Shown here piece after piece: positions 12,806 through 19,949 of a stretch of DNA of 64,000 bases (positions are counted from its first letter, which is position 1; the number at the start of each line of letters is the position of its first letter). The notes below the pieces were generated by a model. The model saw only the letters and a program-made list of their open reading frames with translations. It was not told the DNA's origin and did no database searches. Origin of the DNA: Streptococcus oralis (GTDB lineage: Bacteria; Bacillota; Bacilli; Lactobacillales; Streptococcaceae); contig NZ_CP066059.1 of assembly GCF_016127915.1 (NCBI RefSeq), positions 1,818,001 through 1,882,000 of the forward strand, read 5' to 3'. Both the position numbers and the translations under genes were made by a program.

Positions 12806-13650
12806 AAATTGCCTATCTAGGTCCCAAGGGATCTTTTTCGCATCATGTTGTGCAGACAGCTTTTCCTCATGAGGAATTGCAGGCTTTTGCCAATATCACT
12901 GATGTTATCAAGGCCTATGAACAGGGCTTGGTGGACTATTCTGTGGTACCAGTTGAAAACTCCATTGAAGGTAGTGTCCATGAAAGTTTGGATTACCTTT
13001 TTCACCAGGCTCGCATCCAAGCAGTGGCAGAAATCGTTCAACCCATTCACCAGCAGCTGATGGCAGTTCCAGGTCAGTCAAAAATTGAGAAAATTTTTTC
13101 TCATCCTCAGGCTCTGGCTCAAGGAAAGAAATTCATCGACAAACACTATCCAGAGGCTCAAATCGAGGTAACCGCCAGTACCGCCTATGCAGCTCGCTTT
13201 ATTTCGGAACATCCAGATCAGCCTTATGCAGCAATTGCTCCTAGAAGTTCAGCTGAAGAATATGGCTTGGAATTAATTGCAGAGGATATTCAGGAAATGG
13301 AAGCCAATTTCACACGTTTTTGGGTGTTAGGGGCAGAGATACCGAAGATTCTTTTGAACTCGCAAGCTGAAAAAATGAGTTTGGCCTTGACCTTACCAGA
13401 CAACCTACCTGGTGCTCTTTACAAGGCACTTTCGACTTTTGCTTGGAGAGGGATTGACTTAACAAAGATTGAAAGTCGCCCCCTTAAAACAGCCTTGGGA
13501 GAATACTTTTTCATTATCGATGTAGACTATAGTGACAAAGAACTGGTTCATTTTGCTAGACAAGAGCTAGAGGCCATTGGAATCCAGCACAAGATATTGG
13601 GAACCTACCCAATTTTTACCATAACTGATTTAGAAAAGGAGAGTCAATGA
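12802..13650 (+). CDS. pheA: prephenate dehydratase
   Basis: Converts prephenate to phenylpyruvate. The 282-residue product has the catalytic domain first (IAYLGPKGSFSHHV, VPVENSIEGSV, NFTRFWVLG with the conserved TRF). An ACT domain from about residue 190 carries the Phe-binding motifs PGALYKAL and ESRP, so feedback inhibition by phenylalanine is expected. There is no fused chorismate mutase. 4-bp overlaps join it to aroK and the LCP gene. Confidence 0.97.
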
Positions 13651-14942
13651 GCAAAGAAAATCCTTTAAGTCATCACGAGCAGTTACGTTATGACTATCTC
13701 TTCAAAAATATTCATTACCTCAACGACCGTGAACGGAGGGAGTTTGATTATCTGCAACAGAAAATGGCAGGTCCCAACTCTGAAGTTCACCATTTCTACC
13801 AAGAAGAAAAAGAAGAATCTTGGGGTAGAGATATTGATCTTCCGACTTATGGCAGTAGAAGCCGGTCTAAGAAACGTGAAAAGGTAGCTCCTCAACCTAA
13901 AGTCAAAAAGAAAAAGAGAAGAATTCGCTTCAAACGAATATTGACTTGGTTCTTGCTGTTGATTACCTGTGTGGTTGCAGGGATGATTTTTATGTTTCTT
14001 CGAGGGTTCCAGTCAGCAGCCAATCCAACAAATAAGCCAGCTGACGCCAAGGCGGCTCAAGTAGAGGTCTTTAACGGTCAGGATACCAAAGATGGCGTGA
14101 ATATTCTTGTCATGGGGACAGATGGCCGTATCGGTCAAAATAGTGCGGAGACTCGTACCGACACAATCATGGTACTGAATGTCAGTGGATCAGATAAGAA
14201 GATCAAGCTAGTCAGCTTTATGCGTGATAACTTAGTCTATATCGATGGGTATAGTAAGATTGTAAATGGCCAGAAACAGACGGATAACAAACTCAATGTT
14301 GCCTATGAACTTGGGGAACAAGAAGGGCAAAAAGGTGCTGAAATGGTCCGCAAGGTTCTAAAAGACAACTTTGATTTGGATATTAAGTACTATGCCCTAG
14401 TTGACTTCCAGGCCTTTGCAACAGCTATTGATACCCTCTTCCCTGACGGAGTAACGATTGATGCTCAATTCTCAACATTGAATGGTCAGCCTTTGACAGA
14501 AGCCACAGTTGGAGATGACCTTCATGCAACAGAGACAGAGTCCCCAACCCAAACCATCAAAGTTGGAAAACAGCAGATGAACGGATCCACCTTGTTGAAC
14601 TACGCTCGCTTCCGTGATGATGATGAGGGAGACTATGGCCGTACCAAACGTCAGCAACAAGTGATGTCAGCTGTTCTTGAGCAAATCAAAGATCCAACCA
14701 AGCTCTTTACGGGATCAGAGGCACTTGGAAAAATCTTTGGCATGACATCAACAAATCTACCATATAGCTTCTTGTTGACCAATGGTTTATCTGTCCTAGA
14801 AGGCGCTCAAAATGGTATTGAAAGACTCACCGTCCCAGAACTTGGTGACTGGGTAGACGCTTATGATATATACGGTGGACAAGGACTTCTGGTTGATCAA
14901 AATAAATACCAGACTAAACTCGCCCAAATGGGAATGAGATAG
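13647..14942 (+). CDS. psr: LytR-CpsA-Psr (LCP) family cell-wall polymer ligase
   Basis: LCP enzymes transfer teichoic acid or capsule chains from undecaprenyl-phosphate to peptidoglycan. The 431-residue product has a long basic cytoplasmic N terminus (about 90 aa), one membrane helix (ILTWFLLLITCVVAGMIF) and an outer LCP domain. The domain has VMGTDGR, the Arg-rich TRTDTIMVLNV, FMRDN and LNYARFRDDDEGDYGRTKRQQ. It is translationally coupled to pheA (4-bp overlap) and lies directly before the LicD wall-polymer genes, separated by a terminator. The name follows pneumococcal psr; I did not confirm this beyond context. Confidence 0.93.
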   Translation: MSKENPLSHHEQLRYDYLFKNIHYLNDRERREFDYLQQKMAGPNSEVHHFYQEEKEESWGRDIDLPTYGSRSRSKKREKVAPQPKVKKKKRRIRFKRILTWFLLLITCVVAGMIFMFLRGFQSAANPTNKPADAKAAQVEVFNGQDTKDGVNILVMGTDGRIGQNSAETRTDTIMVLNVSGSDKKIKLVSFMRDNLVYIDGYSKIVNGQKQTDNKLNVAYELGEQEGQKGAEMVRKVLKDNFDLDIKYYALVDFQAFATAIDTLFPDGVTIDAQFSTLNGQPLTEATVGDDLHATETESPTQTIKVGKQQMNGSTLLNYARFRDDDEGDYGRTKRQQQVMSAVLEQIKDPTKLFTGSEALGKIFGMTSTNLPYSFLLTNGLSVLEGAQNGIERLTVPELGDWVDAYDIYGGQGLLVDQNKYQTKLAQMGMR

Positions 14943-14950
14943 AATACTAT

Positions 14951-15004
14951 AAAAAATCAAAGTTTGAATCACTAGTGAAAAAGTGTTTTAGGCTTTGATT
15001 TTTC
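14951..15004 (+). terminator. terminator after the LCP gene
   Basis: AAAAATCAAAG pairs with CTTTGATTTTT across a loop of about 30 nt that may form a small inner hairpin; the right arm ends in a T run. Confidence 0.65.
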
Positions 15005-15036
15005 TTAGTATCTGATGGATTTTTAGGGCTTTTTTA

Positions 15037-15045
15037 TGGTATAAT
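15037..15045 (+). promoter_or_regulatory. promoter of the licD operon (extended -10)
   Basis: TGgTATAAT, about 40 bp before the licD start codon. It gives the wall-polymer genes a transcript separate from the aro operon. Confidence 0.7.
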
Positions 15046-15084
15046 AAAACGATATAACTCGTTATTGGACAGAAGAGGAGAGAC

Positions 15085-15921
15085 ATGAGTGATTTGAAAG
15101 CGATTCAGGCTCGTAGTCTGGAAATGGCTGAATATTTCGTCGCATTTTGTAAAGAACATGATTTGTTGTGCTATCTCTGTGGTGGAGGAGCTATTGGCGC
15201 CCTTCGTAATAAGGGCTTCATTCCTTGGGATGACGATTTAGACTTTTTCATGCCACGTAAGGACTATGAAAAATTAGCAGAACTATGGCCCCGTTATGCA
15301 GATGAGCGTTATTTCTTGTCAAAGAGTAACAAAGATTTTGTAGACCGTAACCTTTTTATTACCATTCGTGACAAGGGAACCACTTGTATCAAGCCTTATC
15401 AGAAGGATTTGGATTTGCCACACGGTTTGGCCTTGGATGTTTTACCATTGGATTATTATCCTAAAAATCCAGCTGAGCGTAAGAAACAGGTTCGTTGGGC
15501 CTTGATTTATTCACTCTTTTGTGCCCAAACTATCCCAGAGAAGCATGGTGCAGTCATGAAATGGGGAAGTCGCATCTTACTTGGCCTGACTCCAAAATCT
15601 CTACGTTATCGCATTTGGAAAAAAGCTGAAAAAGAAATGACCAAGTATAGTCTGGCTGAGAGCGATGGAATTACGGAATTATGCTCAGGTCCTGGCTACA
15701 TGAGAAACAAATACCCGATTGCATCTTTTGAAGACAATCTTTTCTTGCCATTTGAAGGAACTGAGATGCCCATTCCAGTCGGTTATGATGCCTATCTCAG
15801 CACTGCTTTTGGGGACTATATGACACCGCCACCAGCGGACAAGCAAGTACCGCATCATGATGCCATTATAGCAGACATGGACAAGAGCTACATAGAGTAC
15901 AAGGGAGAATATGGAGCATGA
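15085..15921 (+). CDS. licD: LicD family phosphotransferase
   Basis: LicD proteins transfer phosphocholine (or a similar phospho-group) from CDP-choline onto a lipid-linked glycan precursor on the cytoplasmic face. The 278-residue product has the nucleotidyltransferase core GGGAIGALRNKGFIPWDDDLDF, with the metal-binding DDD/D cluster near residues 50-55, LDVLPLDYYP, and the C-terminal AFGDYMTPPP. Its position after the LCP gene fits the pneumococcal lic3 region, so it is probably the LicD3 counterpart (inference). The RBS is GAGGAGAG. It overlaps the next gene by 4 bp. Confidence 0.9.
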   Translation: MSDLKAIQARSLEMAEYFVAFCKEHDLLCYLCGGGAIGALRNKGFIPWDDDLDFFMPRKDYEKLAELWPRYADERYFLSKSNKDFVDRNLFITIRDKGTTCIKPYQKDLDLPHGLALDVLPLDYYPKNPAERKKQVRWALIYSLFCAQTIPEKHGAVMKWGSRILLGLTPKSLRYRIWKKAEKEMTKYSLAESDGITELCSGPGYMRNKYPIASFEDNLFLPFEGTEMPIPVGYDAYLSTAFGDYMTPPPADKQVPHHDAIIADMDKSYIEYKGEYGA

Positions 15922-16886
15922 TGGGAGAAAAAATAAGCGTTATCGTTCCGGTCTATAATGTAGAAGCCTATCTGGAGAAGTGTGTAGAATCCATTTTAAA
16001 ACAGACCTATACCAACTTGGAAATTCTCCTTGTCAATGATGGCTCAACAGATAAGAGCGGGGAACTGTGTAATCAACTAGCACAAAGAGATCAACGGATT
16101 CGTGTCATTCACAAGGAAAACGGTGGCTTGTCTGATGCTCGAAATAGAGGGATTGAAGAGGCAAGCTCTGATTTGATCGGTTTTATCGATAGTGATGATT
16201 ACATTGACGAAGATATGTATGAGACCCTTTACTGTCAAATGCTTGAATCCAATGCTGATCTTTCTATGTGTGGACATTATGATGTCTACCACCAAATTCC
16301 AGAAAAGCAAGTTGCAGCGATTCAGACTTGGGAATTAACTCCCCAAGAGGCCATTAAAATGGTCATGGAGGCTAAAATCCTCTCGGTCACAGCTGTCAAC
16401 AAACTTTATAAAAAAGAACTCTTTGAACAACTACGATTTGAAATTGGTAAAATAGCAGAAGATGCCTTTATCATGATTGCCTTGATTCATCAATGTCGCA
16501 AGGTTGTTGCAACAAATGAGAAGAAATACTACTATGTTCACCGGGAAAATAGTATCACGACTCAAAAATTCTCCTTGAAATTCTTAAACGTTATTGAAGC
16601 TTATGAGCAAAACGCAAATATTATCAGAGAGAATTATCCAGATCTAACAGATGTTGCAACCATGCGTTTAAATTGGGCTTACTTCTATGTATTGGATAGG
16701 CTCTTGGTTGATGCAGATTTCAAGGATAAGGTTTTAGAAGACCGTTTGATTGCCTATCTAAAGAAAAATACAAAGAATATTCTTTCGGATAGTCGTTTTA
16801 CAAGAGCAAGAAAATTGAGTTTCTTAGCTTTGTGCTTGAGTCGAAAATTGTATACGAAAATCTTGCTTACACAAACTAAGCGTTAG
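15918..16886 (+). CDS. family 2 glycosyltransferase
   Basis: A GT-A fold transferase that adds a sugar from a nucleotide donor, probably during assembly of a lipid-linked repeat unit. The 322-residue product has ISVIVPVYNVEAYLEKCV, LVNDGSTDKS, GLSDARNRGIE and the metal-binding IDSDDYID near residue 95. The conserved acidic motif in the second half is EDAFI. The start is either 15918 or the adjacent ATG at 15921. It overlaps licD by 4 bp and precedes the polymerase fusion by 8 bp. Donor and acceptor cannot be told from sequence. Confidence 0.92.
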   Translation: MMGEKISVIVPVYNVEAYLEKCVESILKQTYTNLEILLVNDGSTDKSGELCNQLAQRDQRIRVIHKENGGLSDARNRGIEEASSDLIGFIDSDDYIDEDMYETLYCQMLESNADLSMCGHYDVYHQIPEKQVAAIQTWELTPQEAIKMVMEAKILSVTAVNKLYKKELFEQLRFEIGKIAEDAFIMIALIHQCRKVVATNEKKYYYVHRENSITTQKFSLKFLNVIEAYEQNANIIRENYPDLTDVATMRLNWAYFYVLDRLLVDADFKDKVLEDRLIAYLKKNTKNILSDSRFTRARKLSFLALCLSRKLYTKILLTQTKR

Positions 16887-16894
16887 GAGAAAAA

Positions 16895-19048
16895 ATGATT
16901 TCATTTATTGAAAAAAACTATTTTAAAATCAATTTGCTATTTTTATCAGTTATATCTTTTTACTGTATGGCAGGCTTGATTGTCCCACTTCAGCCAATCT
17001 CGGCCAATAAATTTGTCACTCTTGGCATGACCCTCATGGGTGTTTTGTTGGGACTTTATAATTTCTTTATCAAAAAAGTCTATCTGAATGTCCGCAAAAT
17101 TGAGTATTTGATTCTCTTTTTTCTAATGAATATCCTGACAGCTGCCTTAGTTGTCAAGTATGGATTTTCAACTAACATAAAGAATTTAGTTGTCTTTTTC
17201 ATCTATTTCTTTGCAATCTATCCAGTCTTTCAATCTTTTACTGTGAAAAAAGCACGTGCCCTCTTTGATGTCTTTTTCTCAGTTATCACTGTTGCAAATA
17301 CTATAGGTGTGCTTGTATCAATTTGGCAATTCTTTATGCTGCAGGGCTACCGCGTATTTGATTACAAGGGGTTATTAATCCGCCAAGGATTTGTAGAGTC
17401 TCGTCTATTTGGGATTCTAGCCAGTCCCAACTATCTCTCGATTATTTCTCTGATGGTGGTTATTTACTTGTGGATGCGCTTGTCAATCTACAAACCAGTC
17501 CTTAAAACTCTGGCTATCATATCAATTCTACTTAACTTTGCTTATATTGTACTGTCTGGTTCCAGAACAACCTATATCTGTTTGGTTGTCGTTGCCCTTT
17601 TATACGCGTTGATGACGACTAACTGGACTAAAAAAATCAAGTCACTTCTTACTGTTCTAGTAACTGTAGGTCTGGTATTTGTCTGTTATAACGGTATCAA
17701 ATATAGTAGCGATATATATTTGAAAGCTCACTCAGCTCAAATCCAAAAGAACCAAGAAAATGGAAAAAATGAAGACAATAATCTTTCTCTTGAGAGAACA
17801 GACACAAGTGAAGAGAATATCTCCAATAACCGTTTTGCCATTTGGCAGTCAACAGCTTCCTTTATCCCTAGACGCCCTCTATTTGGATATTCAGGTGGAA
17901 ACTGGTATGAGTTAGGTAAAGAATATGATGCTTCAGCCTACATCATCAAACAACATTACCTCACTCACAACGGCTACCTTGAGTTGTTATTCTATGATGG
18001 TATCACAGGTTTTATCCCTATGGCCATCTTTATGCTTTCCTTCATTGTTTCAAGTCTCAAGAAATATAAAAAAGACCTTCAAGAAGGTCGCCAAGATCAT
18101 GAATTGATTACCATTCTCTTGATGACTGTAGTTATTCTCATCTCTAATTTGTTCTTGAGTTCAACCTTCTATGGAATTTCTCTACAGGGTTGTATCTTGT
18201 TTGTGATTTCAGGTTACTATTTCTCTATTCTCTATAAAAAAAGAGACGGCTATAGAAAACTAGATGAAGCGGAGATCAAAGAAGTTGAACTAGGTGTCAT
18301 GGATTATATCCACAACCTCTGTCAAAAAGAGAACATCAACTATTCACTGGCTTATGGAACCTTGCTGGGAGCAGTGAGACACAAGGGTTACATTCCTTGG
18401 GATGACGATATTGATATCTCTTTGAAACGCGATGAATACGATAAATTGTATCAAGCTATTTTGCAAGATAATGACCCTGTCTACAAAGTGGTTTCCTGGG
18501 AAAATGACGCTCGCTACCCTTACCCATTTTATCGAGTCTATGATGCGCGAACTGTCTATGATAACAACTATATTGACAATGATATTGATTTAGGAATTTG
18601 TGTGGACGTTTTCCCATTTGACTATTATGCTGATGTTAACAAGGACATGGTAAAACTGGATACTTACCGTCGTTTATCAGTCTATACCCTTTATGGCATC
18701 CATAATAAGAATGCGAAACTCAAGAATATCATCAGATATCTACTTGTGCTTGTATTCCGTTTGACTCGCGTCAAAACTTGGAACCGTAAGATGAACATCC
18801 TATCTATGCGAGAAAAAGATGGAGACTTCATTGATTACCTCATGGAGAACAAAAGGATTTCTACGAAATTTGACAAGTCCTTCTTGGATACGACGATTGA
18901 TAGTCCATTTGAAGATAGAGTTTACAAAATTCCTGAAGCCTATCAGCCAATCCTTTCTGCCATCTACGGAGATGACTTTATGGAAATTCCTCCTCTAGAA
19001 AAACGAGTGAAGCATGATGACTTCCTCGCTTATATAAAGGAGGGATAG
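16895..19048 (+). CDS. membrane polysaccharide polymerase (Wzy-like) fused to a LicD domain
   Basis: A 717-residue fusion. Residues about 1-440 are a polytopic membrane protein with roughly ten or more hydrophobic segments. It has a large outer loop holding RFAIWQSTASFIPRRPLFGYSG and HNGYLELLFYDG, as in O-antigen polymerase/ligase (Wzy_C) proteins. From about residue 465 a complete LicD domain follows: LAYGTLLGAVRHKGYIPWDD, the metal-binding DDDID cluster, CVDVFPFDYYAD, and a C-terminal end with YGDDFMEIPP. The position matches the gene for the pneumococcal teichoic acid polymerase TarP, so polymerising teichoic acid repeats while adding a phospho-substituent is a reasonable inference. An AGGAG site precedes the ATG. 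The reading frame is intact across the junction. Confidence 0.88.
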   Translation: MISFIEKNYFKINLLFLSVISFYCMAGLIVPLQPISANKFVTLGMTLMGVLLGLYNFFIKKVYLNVRKIEYLILFFLMNILTAALVVKYGFSTNIKNLVVFFIYFFAIYPVFQSFTVKKARALFDVFFSVITVANTIGVLVSIWQFFMLQGYRVFDYKGLLIRQGFVESRLFGILASPNYLSIISLMVVIYLWMRLSIYKPVLKTLAIISILLNFAYIVLSGSRTTYICLVVVALLYALMTTNWTKKIKSLLTVLVTVGLVFVCYNGIKYSSDIYLKAHSAQIQKNQENGKNEDNNLSLERTDTSEENISNNRFAIWQSTASFIPRRPLFGYSGGNWYELGKEYDASAYIIKQHYLTHNGYLELLFYDGITGFIPMAIFMLSFIVSSLKKYKKDLQEGRQDHELITILLMTVVILISNLFLSSTFYGISLQGCILFVISGYYFSILYKKRDGYRKLDEAEIKEVELGVMDYIHNLCQKENINYSLAYGTLLGAVRHKGYIPWDDDIDISLKRDEYDKLYQAILQDNDPVYKVVSWENDARYPYPFYRVYDARTVYDNNYIDNDIDLGICVDVFPFDYYADVNKDMVKLDTYRRLSVYTLYGIHNKNAKLKNIIRYLLVLVFRLTRVKTWNRKMNILSMREKDGDFIDYLMENKRISTKFDKSFLDTTIDSPFEDRVYKIPEAYQPILSAIYGDDFMEIPPLEKRVKHDDFLAYIKEG

Positions 19049-19051
19049 AAC

Positions 19052-19768
19052 GTGTTACAATGGTTAAAAAGAAGTTTAGCCAGTCTCTTAGGAGATAAGA
19101 AAGACCTGGTTAAAAACCTACCAATTATCAAAAATTTAAATCAAAAAGCCAATATCGACTTGGATTCAAAGAGAAGCAATTTGCTCAAAGAAAACTTTGA
19201 AGATATTCTAAAGGCCATCTATCAATCTAATCTGAAATCCTATGATATCTGGTTAGATTTTGGAACTTTACTTGGTTTCTACAGAGAAAATGATCTGATT
19301 CCGCATGATTTAGATATGGACTTTGGGATTATTATCCCAGACTACGAAGCCTTTTTAAGGGATGAGAAAGTTCTTTTTGAGAAAGGCTTTGTCAGAACAA
19401 AAGAGTTCTATTACAATGATAAACTTGTAGAATTATCCTATAGTTACAAGGGCCTCAATGTTGATTTTATTGTCTATGATAAAAAAGAGGGGAGTATTTC
19501 CTCAGACACTATTTTCTACATGACAAACGCCTTGGGAAATCCTACAAGATATGAAGTCTACAACTATGAATTGCCGTTTGCAGCACTTACTGAATGTAGT
19601 TTTAAAGAGATTCTAGTAAAAGTTCCAGAAAATACAAGAGAATACATCAGCCACTTGTATGGGGAGGATTTTGAAATTCCTAATACTCATTACAACTGGA
19701 AAGAAAATCCAATTTACAAACAAAGAGATGCTAGCTTGGCTAAGGTCCTTTTGGCGAAATCTCTTTAG
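19052..19768 (+). CDS. divergent LicD-like nucleotidyltransferase-fold protein
   Basis: A 238-residue protein starting at GTG, with a good AAGGAGGGA site 6 bp upstream and only 3 bp after the fusion gene. The core IWLDFGTLLGFYRENDLIPH followed by DLDMDFG aligns with the LicD motif GTLLGAVRHKGYIPWDDDID. The WDDD is replaced by HDLD while the later Asp is kept. Its end, YISHLYGEDFEIP, resembles the LicD C terminus. It may be an active transferase with a different donor or a non-catalytic partner; sequence alone cannot decide. Confidence 0.75.
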   Translation: MLQWLKRSLASLLGDKKDLVKNLPIIKNLNQKANIDLDSKRSNLLKENFEDILKAIYQSNLKSYDIWLDFGTLLGFYRENDLIPHDLDMDFGIIIPDYEAFLRDEKVLFEKGFVRTKEFYYNDKLVELSYSYKGLNVDFIVYDKKEGSISSDTIFYMTNALGNPTRYEVYNYELPFAALTECSFKEILVKVPENTREYISHLYGEDFEIPNTHYNWKENPIYKQRDASLAKVLLAKSL

Positions 19769-19775
19769 TAATATA

Positions 19776-19859
19776 GAAAAGAGGGGATGTTGAAGTTCTT
19801 CCTTGTTAACTCTAGTCCCTACTCTAGTGTGACAATCAGGCTTCTCGTTCCCTCTTTTT
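19776..19859 (+). terminator. possible terminator with long loop after the LicD-like gene
   Basis: AAAAGAGGG (19777-19785) can pair with CCCTCTTTTT (19850-19859), with about 60 nt between that includes a GAAGTTCTTC mini-hairpin and two CTCTAGT copies. It ends in T5. The long loop makes termination uncertain. Confidence 0.4.
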
Positions 19860-19877
19860 GTCTTATATTGACGGAAA

Positions 19878-19924
19878 GGGAGCTAGAAAAGTTACTACCA
19901 GGATGAATTCTCATCCTAGCTTCC
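19878..19924 (+). ncRNA. structured 5' leader of the choline-binding protein gene
   Basis: Two nested stems: an outer 8-bp stem GGGAGCTA (19878-19885) with TAGCTTCC (19917-19924), and an inner perfect stem GGATGA / TCATCC (19901-19916, ATTC loop). A 15-nt bulge lies between the left arms. It ends 25 bp before the start codon. It matches no riboswitch class I know. Confidence 0.4.
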
Positions 19925-19949
19925 GCTATCAAAGAAAGAAGTGGTTTAT

